From contig NC_087065.1 of assembly GCF_963678635.1 (NCBI RefSeq), positions 76,299,786 through 76,363,785 of the forward strand: a DNA stretch of 64,000 nt, in the 5' to 3' direction. Shown here in pieces: positions 1 through 9,448 of this stretch. The stretch comes from Symsagittifera roscoffensis. Lineage: Eukaryota; Xenacoelomorpha; Acoela; Convolutidae. Position 1 is the first letter of the stretch, and the number at the start of each line of letters is the position of its first letter. The translations under genes and the position numbers were made by a program. The notes beneath the pieces were generated by a model that made no database searches, was not told where the DNA came from, and saw only the letters and a list, made by a program, of their open reading frames with translations.

Positions 1-559
1 CTAGAGTTGTTTGTATTAACGCTGTGCGTCGATGTATCCAGTTTTGATGTAGTGGCGTATTAATTGGTTCAGGTCCTATATTTAAAATCAAATTTGCTGT
101 GACTGCATTTAAATAGTCTTCTACAGAATATTCAGGGTCTGTTCCTGTGAATACCATTAAAGGTTTATTTGATGTTATTGATGATCCACCCATAAGGTAT
201 GGATTCATCGTCATTTGTAATGATTCTGCTGCATTTGGCATTTGAGAAAAATTTGAAAGTTGATTTCTTGTTATTTCGTGTTGTTGAAGATAATATGGGA
301 GTGGTATTTCATTTTGCATTTGTGCTGGTTGGTACGAATTTGCAATCATTGGGTTTTGTTGCTGAATTGGTTGAGAAAATTGTGTATTAATTGGGTTTTG
401 TTGTTGAATTGGTTGTTGATTTTGTATATTTATTGGTTGTGGAGAAAAAATTCTATGATATGTATGTGGTTTCTGTATTACTTGTCCACGATATTCTTGA
501 TTATAGGGTGTAAATATATCTGGTTGTAAGAAATCATCATCTGAGGATAAGTAATCCAT
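1..559 (-). CDS. gag-like protein of an LTR retroelement, N-terminal part, runs off the window
   Basis: An uninterrupted minus-strand frame runs from an ATG at 557-559 to the left edge (186 codons and one base). Residues about 1-110 are low complexity, with repeated NPINTQFSQPIQQQ-type Gln/Asn/Pro stretches. From about residue 130 comes a capsid-like start: FTGTDPEYSVEDYLNAV, then a hydrophobic stretch and NWIHRRTALIQTTL. The pattern F-x-G-x-D-P...V-x-D-Y/F-L followed by a W and RR is what I know from Ty3/gypsy-type Gag capsids; no zinc knuckle or pol is visible because the frame leaves the window. It begins 30 bases after the stop of the 458-codon frame (590-1966), so three frames follow each other on one presumed transcript. 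AT-rich codon use matches the two frames upstream. The retroelement assignment is inference from the capsid-like motif and context. Confidence 0.65.
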   Translation of the reverse strand, partial: MDYLSSDDDFLQPDIFTPYNQEYRGQVIQKPHTYHRIFSPQPINIQNQQPIQQQNPINTQFSQPIQQQNPMIANSYQPAQMQNEIPLPYYLQQHEITRNQLSNFSQMPNAAESLQMTMNPYLMGGSSITSNKPLMVFTGTDPEYSVEDYLNAVTANLILNIGPEPINTPLHQNWIHRRTALIQTTL

Positions 560-589
560 TTGATAAGATGTTTGTTTTTTATTTTTATT

Positions 590-1966
590 TTATTGAAAAA
601 ATGGATAGTTTTCACTACGATCCTGTGGAGGATGTAAATTTGTTTGGAAATTTACTGAATTAGGTGGTGCCATTGGGTTATCCCAGTTTCGAGATCTTGT
701 ATAATTACTAAAATTTTTTCGTGGTTGATAATTTGTTTTTGATGGATGTGTGTAATTATAATTATGGTCTGCAAAGTTGTTTCTAGTGAACGTTTTGCGT
801 GTTTTTGGCGGTATTGTCATGGGTCTGTATGTTTGGTAATCCATGTGTGAATATTTTGGGGCAACTGAAGGTTTAACGGTTGATTGTAAGGTTACCTGTG
901 TTTGTGAAGGGTTTGTATTTCTTGGTGTTGTTAAGTTTGGACGTATTGGTGAAATACTTTGTTGTGTAGTTGTTGTGTGTACGATTTCTTCATTTATGAA
1001 GTGTGATGGTGTCTGGATATCTTGTTGAGTACGGTTCCTAGTTCCATTGAGGTTTTCATTGTGTATGACTGTAGAGTTTAAACTATTATTTTGCATATCG
1101 GGTAAAAATGTATTATAGTTTAGTGGTGTTGCATCAATGGTTAATGGTATTACTCGTACATAATCTCTTACATAAGATATCGTACTTATTGCTTGACTTG
1201 AGATTGATTGTGGGAAGTTTATGGATGCGGGATGAGACCATTCGGGGTCCCAAACATAGTCTGATTGTTCTGTGATGGCAGTATCATCGTTTGAGTTTTG
1301 GGGTCTAAAATTTTTTCTTGCTTGTGAAATTAAATCAATATTATGTGTGAAATAATCTATTATGAACCATGCCAAGATTTTTTGTAAGTCGTGTTTTGTA
1401 TGTTGTGAAACTTCGTCTTTCGTGAAATTTTCTTTAATTATATTTAGAAAACTAGAGAGTAGTGTTATTTCATGTCGTACTCTTATATGTTTAGATGTTT
1501 CTGTCGGTGAGACATTTGGTATCTGGATTTCGTTTTCTAATATCGAGATATAACTATATATTATCGCAAAAACTTCATTGGTGAATATGGAGTTTGCTCT
1601 TTGTGAGTTATGATATTGGATGCTTTTTATATATTCTGAGAATACTTTTGAAAATTCTAAATCAAGGTCGTCTGTTTGAATTATATATTTATTGTGATTC
1701 TGATTTGGTGAGTTGAATTCTATGGAGTAGATTCCGTATTGTTGTGTTAGGTTACATATATCTTTTAGATAGTGATCGATAATTTGTCTTTTGATTTTTA
1801 CATCTGGGAACTCTGTTTTACATGGACTGATTCCGGGTTCAAACAAATTTAAGAGTAAATTTTTGCAAAATATATGCTGTCCTCTATCAGTGGTTGCATC
1901 TACGATAAAGGGGAAAATATCATCATCATCTGGACTTTCTTCACCTGGGGTGTACGTTGAGCTCAT
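590..1966 (-). CDS. unknown protein of 458 residues, middle frame of left-edge retroelement
   Basis: Unbroken frame of 458 codons. Residues 1-20 are acidic (EESPDDDDIF). About 20-235 looks like a folded, largely helical region without a motif I recognise. About 240-458 is low complexity, rich in Thr, Asn, Gln and Pro, and ends in a basic, aromatic tail with repeated N-Y/R-N-F elements (NFSNYTRSRNW). There is no CCHC knuckle, no protease or RT motif, no signal peptide and no membrane helix. Its ATG lies inside the end of the 155-codon frame (26-base overlap) and its stop is 30 bases before the gag-like ATG. The tight packing suggests one polycistronic RNA with reinitiation or frameshifting. 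It could be an accessory protein or an RNA-binding part of Gag. I do not recognise a family. Confidence 0.55.
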   Translation of the reverse strand: MSSTYTPGEESPDDDDIFPFIVDATTDRGQHIFCKNLLLNLFEPGISPCKTEFPDVKIKRQIIDHYLKDICNLTQQYGIYSIEFNSPNQNHNKYIIQTDDLDLEFSKVFSEYIKSIQYHNSQRANSIFTNEVFAIIYSYISILENEIQIPNVSPTETSKHIRVRHEITLLSSFLNIIKENFTKDEVSQHTKHDLQKILAWFIIDYFTHNIDLISQARKNFRPQNSNDDTAITEQSDYVWDPEWSHPASINFPQSISSQAISTISYVRDYVRVIPLTIDATPLNYNTFLPDMQNNSLNSTVIHNENLNGTRNRTQQDIQTPSHFINEEIVHTTTTQQSISPIRPNLTTPRNTNPSQTQVTLQSTVKPSVAPKYSHMDYQTYRPMTIPPKTRKTFTRNNFADHNYNYTHPSKTNYQPRKNFSNYTRSRNWDNPMAPPNSVNFQTNLHPPQDRSENYPFFQ

Positions 1967-2408
1967 TTTTTCGTTCGATGACTGTTAATATGTAATTATC
2001 AATGTGTCTAATTGGTTGATTCCAATTGTATAAATGTACTGGTTTGTGTTTATACTGCTTTTTTATTCTTCTTTTTCCTCTTTTTGATGAATTTGAAGTT
2101 GTTTCTGAGTCAGAGAAATATAATTGATCGTGAATTGGGCAATTTTTATCTATTGATTCTTTTAGTTTATAAAGTTCGTCTAAACTGTTGGTTTCTGATT
2201 CTGAAAATGCGTTTCGATTTTTTGAAAATCTTTTTCGTGTTATTTGTCTTTGTTTAGTTATTATTTTTCTCTTTAATGTTTGTCGTTTTTTTCTAATGTA
2301 TCCAACTGTTTGTGTATGAGGTGTGATTACAAGGTCGTATTTTTTGTTATCTATTTCACAATTGTGTAAAACGATTGTTTGTTTATTTCCTAGGTTTTTA
2401 AATGACAT
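1941..2408 (-). CDS. unknown basic protein of 155 residues, first frame of left-edge retroelement
   Basis: Unbroken frame of 155 codons from an ATG at 2406-2408. Residues about 38-65 are strongly basic (KKRQTLKRKIITKQRQITRK), about 66-105 are Ser/Glu/Asp-rich, and a second basic patch (KRGKRRIKKQYKHK) lies near 110-125. The last residues overlap the start of the 458-codon frame in a different register. No known domain is visible; the two basic patches fit nucleic-acid binding or nuclear localisation, which is inference only. It is the most upstream frame of the three-frame set and follows a repeat-rich leader. It could instead be a chance frame, but the conserved spacing and similar base use of the three frames argue against that. 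Confidence 0.45.
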   Translation of the reverse strand: MSFKNLGNKQTIVLHNCEIDNKKYDLVITPHTQTVGYIRKKRQTLKRKIITKQRQITRKRFSKNRNAFSESETNSLDELYKLKESIDKNCPIHDQLYFSDSETTSNSSKRGKRRIKKQYKHKPVHLYNWNQPIRHIDNYILTVIERKNELNVHPR

Positions 2409-3146
2409 AAGGTTTAGGATGACGGATGCAAAAAGTTGTTAAATGATTTCTATTTGCTTAAACTGTTAGTCCTTACGATTTTTTTGTTAGCCTAACCTGG
2501 GTCTATTTGTTCAGGGTTGGGGAGAAAAGTATATCGATTCCGAAGAATGATTTTATACTTTCTCGTGGATAGTATAAGCTAAGGTGTTAACTTACTTAAT
2601 CTTACTTAAGGGTAGTGATTGTGTTCAGGGTTGGAGGATAGTAAATCGATCCACAAGGTTCAGGTATAATTAGAACGCGAGTAGTTCGTTAGATACTATT
2701 TTAAACTTACTAAGTTTAAGATTTATCCTGGGTCTGGTAAGAGGGGGGATCAAGTGAAGGATGAATAACCGAAGTTCTTCACTGTTTATCCTAACTTGAA
2801 TGATTAGTTTTGTTCAAAAATTTCTATTAGTCCTGGGTTTTTAGAAAGGGTTGGATAGTGAATCGACGTTTGAGGTCGTTAGACACTCGTTAAGTGGGTG
2901 GGGGAGAACAAAGTTGTTCTTTTTGATCCAAGGATAGGCCTTGATGATCAAGTTTTAAATTTAATTAAATAGAAAATGATTTAAGATCCAAGGATAAGCC
3001 TTGATGATCTGATTTTAACATTAAGTGAATTTAAGTTTAAAATGTTTTAAATTTGTGTAAAGAATAGATTTAGTATTTTTATGATATTAGTGAGCTTATG
3101 ATTGCTGTTATGTTTAGGCGATGAAGCTGGAACAACAGGATGATTT
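2409..3146 (-). other. repeat-rich leader of the left-edge retroelement
   Basis: No frame of note. The stretch holds degenerate internal repeats: GTTCAGGGTTGG followed by AGTA-ATCGAT near 2510 and 2622, with a third relative near 2848; CCTGGGTCT/TTT near 2497, 2728 and 2832; and a pair near 2927 and 2986 sharing GATCCAAGGATA-GCCTTGATGATC at about 60-base spacing. Its place between a possible LTR and the first frame fits an untranslated leader. Confidence 0.4.
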
Positions 3147-3589
3147 ATAATTACTAACCATTTATTGTCATGCTACTAATTTTTATTTTGATTTTTCAAT
3201 AAATATTTTTCAAACATGTTTTGTATATTACTGCAGAATTTAGGAAAACGATCTGAGATCTTTTTATCAATCGTTATTGTATATTAATAATTTTGTTTAG
3301 CGCCTGAAATGATTTTGAAGATTGACTTCAAAATTTTATGTTTGCAAATGAAAATCTAAATTCGGACAATAAATAATTACTAACCATTTATTGTCATGCT
3401 ACTAATTTTTATTTTGATTTTTCAATAAATATTTTTCAAACATGTTTTGTATATTACTGCAGAATTTAGGAAAACGATCTGAGATCTTTTTATCAATCGT
3501 TATTGTATATTAATAATTTTGTTTAGCGCCTGAAATGATTTTGAAGATTGACTTCAAAATTTTATGTTTGCAAATGAAAATCTAAATTC
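3147..3589. repeat. 217-bp direct tandem duplication with 9-bp spacer
   Basis: Bases 3147-3363 and 3373-3589 are the same by eye, separated by the 9 bases GGACAATAA. The unit starts ATAATTACTAACC and ends AAAATCTAAATTC. It lies in the leader or LTR of the left-edge retroelement. Confidence 0.9.
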
Positions 3590-3795
3590 ATTGCTAGTAG
3601 TATTCTAAATACAAAAGTTTGTTCTGGCTTTTGCCGAACTATCATATAACTATATGGTATGTTTCTGCTTTGTCGTATGTCGTCTCTGGTTCGAGGTCTT
3701 CTTCCAATTCCGGGTAGTTCTGTTATCGTTCGGAATATTGCTTCTGATCTATTGAGTCGTAGAGACATTTCGATTAAATTATTGTCGTATAACAT
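3562..3795 (-). CDS. possible 77-residue small frame in the leader or LTR of the left-edge element
   Basis: A 77-codon frame with fairly protein-like composition (TELPGIGRRPRTRDD, then a hydrophobic end). It overlaps the end of the second 217-bp repeat, and no domain is recognised. It may be an upstream small frame of the element or chance; there is no independent support. Confidence 0.15.
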   Translation of the reverse strand: MLYDNNLIEMSLRLNRSEAIFRTITELPGIGRRPRTRDDIRQSRNIPYSYMIVRQKPEQTFVFRILLAMNLDFHLQT

Positions 3796-4182
3796 TTTGT
3801 AAATGTTTTGTCTAAATTCTAATCTATTATTGGTTAATGCTAAGCTATTAAGGTCTTGTTCGAGACTTATGGTCGCACCAGATGAGTTAGGACCGATGGG
3901 TATAACTCAAAGAGTAATTTCGGATAGGGTACACCGTCTGCTCGTCACGCTATCTTATTTTCGGCCGGATAGATTCGTGCAACTTCTTAGTCTAATACCG
4001 ATCCTAATCTTACTCTTATACTATCTAGTCTCAGGTTGTTTAACTAGTCTCTGCTAGGCTCAATAGATCTAGGGTATACTGGTTTATTGCGGCTGCTGAA
4101 GTACTCGGGAGAGTTCAACTAATTTCTAAGTTAAATTCAAATCTCTCTGGTGCTGAAATTACAAGTAATTTCAGCACTTACA
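3590..4182 (-). other. possible 5' LTR end of the left-edge retroelement
   Basis: Read on the minus strand, a sequence beginning TGTAAGTGCTGAAATTAC starts at 4182, directly with the hairpin at 4150-4177. TG at the outer edge is usual for LTRs. The second LTR is outside the window and I could not fix the inner end or a primer-binding site, so this is a suggestion only. Confidence 0.25.
4150..4177. repeat. perfect 13-bp hairpin
   Basis: GTGCTGAAATTAC (4150-4162) and GTAATTTCAGCAC (4165-4177) are exact reverse complements with a 2-base AA loop. Confidence 0.9.
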
Positions 4183-4789
4183 AATAAGTGGATTGTTAGT
4201 TAGATGGATCATGATTGGTTAATATTAAATACTTTACATTGGTAAAATATCTAATTTATCCAATCATAAAATGTAGTTTAGATCAGGTTCCAAAATGTCT
4301 TCGGAGTTTGTCTAAAAACCCTGATTTTTCTGACCACTCCACGAACAAAAAAAATCGTTAAGGCCTCGACCGAGTTAGCCAAATTTGAATTAATTCAAAC
4401 TTTCTATCGTTCGTATGTTGAAATACACAAATTAAGAAAGCAGACAGAGTCAATGATTTCTATTGGTATAAAAGGCCCTTCGATTTGGTCGTAAGATTTG
4501 CTCCCCAAACAAAAATTCTAGCAAAATTCTAGGGAATCTGACCTAAAGAACCCTTAGGGCTATCAAAAATGGAATTATTTAATTACAGTTATTTCTCAAA
4601 AATGGACCTTAAGAAAAGACAAATCTGAAAATTTCAAATTCCTTAAAATTTTCAGTTTTTTTCTAAATCATTCAGTTTCTCTCGAAATTTTCATTTTTGT
4701 TGTTCCATGAGTCTTCAATATGTAATTTTTATTGTTGAACTATTTTTTTATAGATTAAATACTTAATTTTAATTTAAAGCTACGATAGC

Positions 4790-5626
4790 AGGTTACTGTG
4801 CAAGTTGCACAGGATTTTTCGACGACCATATTCTTAAAAGTGTGCAAAAATTTTTTTCACGTTTTTCTTCAAATGAGGCTTGTTTTTGTGCGTGGTGTGA
4901 TGAAAGGATCTGAAACGAAACCTTAATTTTAGGTATATTCGACAATCACAGTAAAATAGTCAAATCCTGTAAAAGTTTTCTATCGAAAAAGGACTGGAAA
5001 AAAATAAAAACAAAATTCAGAAACAAATTTTGAACTTTTTTTTATAAATTTTATTGAATTTTTGAACTATTCTTATTCCAAAAATAACACTAAGAACTTC
5101 AGAAAAATTTATCAAAGGTTAGCGGCTTATCCTTCTATATTTCTATATTAAGCCTGCTTGCTTGATTTAATTGTTCGAAATTAGACTAAAACTCAAACCG
5201 GTATTTCTAGACATTCGGACCATTTCTCGATAACTTTTTTACAAAAATACAAAAATACAATGTCGTTCTTATCACGATTGAAAAGACTTTTGAAATATCA
5301 CTCGACCTCGAGCCATTTGAATGATTAAAATGCTGTACATTTTTTGTTGAAATAAATGAACTTATTCACCCACTCACTCAAATTATTCGCTCGAAAGTAA
5401 AACAAAAATAATAATTCAAACCGTTTTTTCTCGACACTGAGATAATTTAGTTCGAAGTTTTTTCATGTTCTTTGAATCACGGCTAAAAGGGCTCTAGTAT
5501 GATTTATCACTCGACCTATTCCGATGATTAATTGTGGTACCTGACTTTGAGTGGAAAACGAAAAAAAAAAAGAAAAAGTCAAACACACCCGAATACAAAG
5601 TTCCTCATTTTTCAAATAGTCGGAAC
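4790..5626. repeat. TTCCGACCAT-family interspersed repeat, diverged copy
   Basis: It begins with GATAGCAGGTTACTGTGCAA followed by a GACCATATTCTT segment. It ends with ACACACCCGAATACAAAGTT, then AGTCGGAACAA. The same start and end blocks occur near 15160-15956 and 31945-32786. The left inverted end is degraded here. Confidence 0.65.
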
Positions 5627-6187
5627 AAAAATGTTACTCGCTTGCTTGAAATTAGACTAAAAAACAAAAAAATTTAAATTGGTTTTCTCGAACTGCAGAA
5701 AATTGCGTTTAAGATATTGCAGAAATCATCAGTTTGCAGAAAGTCCATGAGTCCTATTTACGTTAATAAATTTTGAGTCACAATTTCCTTAAACTCATAG
5801 CAAATGAGGCAAACTAATTCAGCTCAATATTGTTTAAATTGAACAAACGCTGGCTAGCCAATCCAAATATTGAGATATCAGACGCAAATTTTACCATTTT
5901 GAACTTAATATTGCGTTTCTGGGAAAGATTTTCAAACAAATGGAAAAAAAAGTCGCCCAAATTTTGGATTTTTTTCATCCTCAAACTATATCCGCTAATT
6001 TTAAGGACAGTTAGAACATTCGGAGCATCGCCTTGATAGGAGCACTCTCTTTTCCAGTTTAAAGTTCAGTAGAGCCATATTCTATAGTCCGAAGCTTTTT
6101 CAATTTTCCAACATTTATGAAAGGAACTTGAGCATATGAATATTTGTTCAAACCAATTAAAATTGAAAATACATTCAATCGTCAAAT

Positions 6188-6406
6188 CAGGGGTGGATTA
6201 AGGATGGGGGAGGGGCGGGTCGCTCCCTCCTCACCAACCAAAGGGTCCCTCTTTTGCTATTATTTTACGACATCAATTTTCGGCCAAAATCCTAAATTTT
6301 TCTGAGGGCGCCTATATATACTAATTTTGTTTCAGCGCGCGCCGAAAAAACGCAATTTTTGACCTCTTTCTTGCCCCCAATCGAGAAAATCCTTGCTCCG
6401 CCCCTG
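6188..6406. mobile_element. small hAT-type MITE, old copy
   Basis: 219 bp, starting CAGGGGTGGATTAAGGAT and ending ATCCTTGCTCCGCCCCTG, so the ends are inverted repeats. The internal block with GCGCGCGCCGAAAAAACGC is shared with the copy at 24427-24846. The flanking 8 bases (CGTCAAAT and CCTAAAAT) match only 5 of 8, as expected for an old insertion. Confidence 0.7.
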
Positions 6407-7209
6407 CCTAAAATGCTTAGAAAAATTGTTTTGAGCAAGTTATTGCGTGCAATTTTTCTTATTACTTGAAAAATTACCTTTGCTTCATTTTAAATGTTTA
6501 AGAAAGTGGTGGAGATTGCTGTATACTTCCCATCTTTTTTAAATGTTCAATACGACATTTTGGTACAAAATAAAAAACTACTATTTGCGATATCTCCACT
6601 TAAGCTTACTGAGAGCGTACTTTGATCTTAAAAAAGCGAGCATGACACAAAGCACCAAAACAAAGGCTTCAAAAATGATAAACCACCATAAAAATTGACA
6701 TAAGTATCTATTTTTCACAAAGAAAAAAATGTACACAGCCGTAAGAGATGTCGTCACAACAATTATTAACCACTTTCGATGCTAGAATATCAATAAAGTC
6801 GTGCCATATCAATGCTCATAAAAACAGACAGTGAAACAATTATTTTATGCGTTTTTCAAACTGAAAAAAAAGATTTCAAGTGGAACGAAAATTTTCCAAG
6901 CCCTATTTTAAAGTAAAAAAACTCAGTTGAAAAACACGATCAAGGTCAAAGAAGTGGTTTAAAAAACAGTGAATGACTGGATTCCTTTCCGTAACAGTTT
7001 GAGATGCAATCATAATTTTAGATTAGGACATTGTGAACAATCTTCCCCTCCCCCAAATTGATTTAGAGGGATAAAGTTCAATTGGTTATTTCACTTTTTC
7101 GCTAACTGAACGATGCGAATTTTCTAGCCATCACAATGCAGTATTTTCGAGATAAACAGAAACAAATTTGACCGCTTATATCGATAAAAGATATATTTGA
7201 CCGCTTAAT

Positions 7210-7400
7210 TAAAATTTGTCCACTTATATCGCCGCTTACGCGTTAACAGTGTATTGTCGCAAACTGGTTATCTACAAACCCCCACAACTTTGCAAAAAAT
7301 CATAGGTGAATTATCTTTTTACCTTTGAGCTCAGGACAACAATACCAAAACCTTTCCAAAGATATAAAAAGGTCAGTCAAAAATTGGTTCAAATTAAATT
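7210..7400. repeat. interspersed repeat shared with 28275-28470
   Basis: Shares CCGCTTACGCGTTAA, the AACCCCC-AACTTT block, TGAGCTCAGGACAACAATAC and the CCGTCAAAAAT-like end with the segment at 28275-28470. The family is not recognised. Confidence 0.6.
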
Positions 7401-8049
7401 GGTCGATGTGGGGGAGGGGGTAGAGGATTTTTACATGTGCCTTAGATTATTTGAGACATAATTAATCATTTATTGCTTTCCTACGAGAAAATGGAAACAA
7501 ACAAAACAAGAAACTGTGAAGTTCAGTTCAGAAAACCTTCGAGAAACAGATAAAAAATTTTGCAACAAATTACTGAAATGAAACTTTTTTGTAATTTAAT
7601 CTAGTAAAATTATCTAGAAAAAGCTGTTCTGATGATTAAAAAAATGAGAGAGATTTAAAAAAAACACGAGCTATTTCGACTCTACGATAACTAAATACTC
7701 CAGTAACTATTTAATTATTTTAAAAAATCATTGAAACATTCCTTGGCTATTTACTAGACAAAAAATTACTGTTTTAGCAACGCTAGCTAATTCCAAGCAT
7801 AAACCAATAGACTAACTAAAATGTGTCAATGAACTAACAAAAACTACTTCAACCTTAAATTCTTTGTAAAACCTCTGTTGAAAACTTAAAACAAGATACA
7901 TTTGGCCCCAATTTCAATTTTTGTTTGCTAGAGAGCAAAATTTGCTTTCCATATAGTAATTTATATTAAATTTAATTCAAAAATTCAACAAGGCTGCTAG
8001 ATTAATATTGAGAAATTTGTTTTTGAACATAGACAAAACACAGTTGGAA

Positions 8050-8600
8050 ACCAGTCACGAACACAGAGCAACAGAAAAAATACTGGCTTATTTTTTGAAG
8101 CAACTTCACCTTGGAATTTCAGAGAAAAATAGATGGTCTTGAAGCTCTTTGAATTTCAAGAAGAGTTATACCTGACCCTTTTATGATAAAAATTAACCCA
8201 ATTTAAGAACAGCGAATCAAAAGAAAAAAACTTCTGGAAAAATATGTGGCCTTAAAGCTCTTTGAACTTCAAGAAGAGTATTTCCTTCTCACTTTTTTCA
8301 TAGAATTTCCTCAATATGAAAAAACTGGATCAATATGTAAAGTTTATATTCCGCTGGGATATCTTAAAAATAAACTCCACTTTCGAAACTCGTAGTCGAT
8401 CACGTTTTTCGTGACCTTTACAATTTCGCTGTTCAATAGTGGAGTTTGCATTTCTTTTAACATGTGAACTCAAATTGAAATCAAAAATCGAACCGCGAAA
8501 AATCAAATTTAAGCATAATAACTTTTAACTTTTTCCTGAAAACAAAAAACAAGAAAACCACCAAGACCTATATAATCGACTCTTAAAAATACTATTTCAG
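8050..8600. repeat. interspersed repeat with a shared CGTTTTTCGTGACCTTTAC block, copy 1
   Basis: Contains the block AGTCGATCACGTTTTTCGTG, the following GCTGTTCAATAGTGGAGTTTG, and a closing GACCTATATAA...CGACTCTTAAAAAT. Related copies lie near 16370-16745, 21700-21960, 22040-22440 and 23010-23265, with a fragment near 11800-11935. It is a low-copy family in these introns, of unknown type. Confidence 0.65.
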
Positions 8601-9017
8601 GCTCCGCATTTGAATACCAGGCCTGTTGATTAGAAATCTCATGTTCTCCCATCAGCGTCACGGTTGCTTGGAACTATACAACAATAGCCACCAATAAGGC
8701 AGCAGCAGATGCTATTAATTTGCCCATAGTTCAAAGGCAGAGGCGAAGCTTCGCTTCGCTAACACTAACGAGAACACGACGAAAAAGCAGCTCGATAAAG
8801 TTCAATAAGAAAAAATATAAATTAGCCTCGAATTAGCAAAAATTTCGGCTAAGTCTCATACCCTAGCCACTCAGCCACAGAAGCTTACAAGCTAATAGCC
8901 AAACACTAGTCAAAAATCAGAAAACAGATGCTATGCTATTTCCAATGCTTCAGTAAAATTTTCAAATAAAAGAACACTTTTATTTGCGAGTTAGGTTAGA
9001 AAAAAAAGTTCGTAACA

Positions 9018-9081
9018 ATACACTAAGCTGACGCTAGTGTAAATATACACTAAGCTGACCCCAACAATACACTAAGCTGAC
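9018..9081. repeat. three copies of ATACACTAAGCTGAC
   Basis: The 15-mer occurs at 9018-9032, 9044-9058 and 9067-9081. It lies downstream of the stop codon of the adhesion gene and would be in or near its 3' untranslated region. Confidence 0.8.
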
Positions 9082-9097
9082 CCACCAATTAAGCAAT

Positions 9098-9103
9098 TTT
9101 ATT
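9098..9103 (-). promoter_or_regulatory. possible polyadenylation signal of the adhesion gene
   Basis: TTTATT on the plus strand reads AATAAA on the minus strand, about 345 bases after the stop at 9449. It is the nearest canonical hexamer I noticed, but in AT-rich DNA such hexamers are common. Confidence 0.3.
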
Positions 9104-9448
9104 CACGATTTAGGATGGAAATATGTTGTTTCGTAGTATTACACTACGCTTCGCTTGTATAAAAAAACCACGAATGGTTTCGTTCAACTCTTTAGCAATC
9201 AACCTAATTTAAAGCTTCGCATTGCTAACCAACTATCTTAACGAGAAAGAAAACTCTGAAAAAAGACATTGAATTTGTAAGATACTTTGATATGTGGCTA
9301 AAATTTACGCTGGAATTAAGTTACTGGAATAATTGTGGGATATGCGCTATCGCGATACAAATAAATTGCAATTAGATTTCGTAATTTTTTTGATAAGAGC
9401 ATAAGACTGCTTGAAGCAATTTGTTTATAAAATAGAGTGAAAGTCTAT

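Larger units (their letters stand above)
4183..9448. other. gene-poor interval between the retroelement and the 3' end of the adhesion gene
   Basis: AT-rich with many A and T runs and no frame I would call a gene. It contains a TTCCGACCAT-family repeat (about 4790-5626), a small hAT-type MITE (6188-6406), a repeat shared with 28275-28470 (about 7210-7400), a second repeat family (about 8050-8600), and a short tandem repeat at 9018-9081. Confidence 0.6.
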
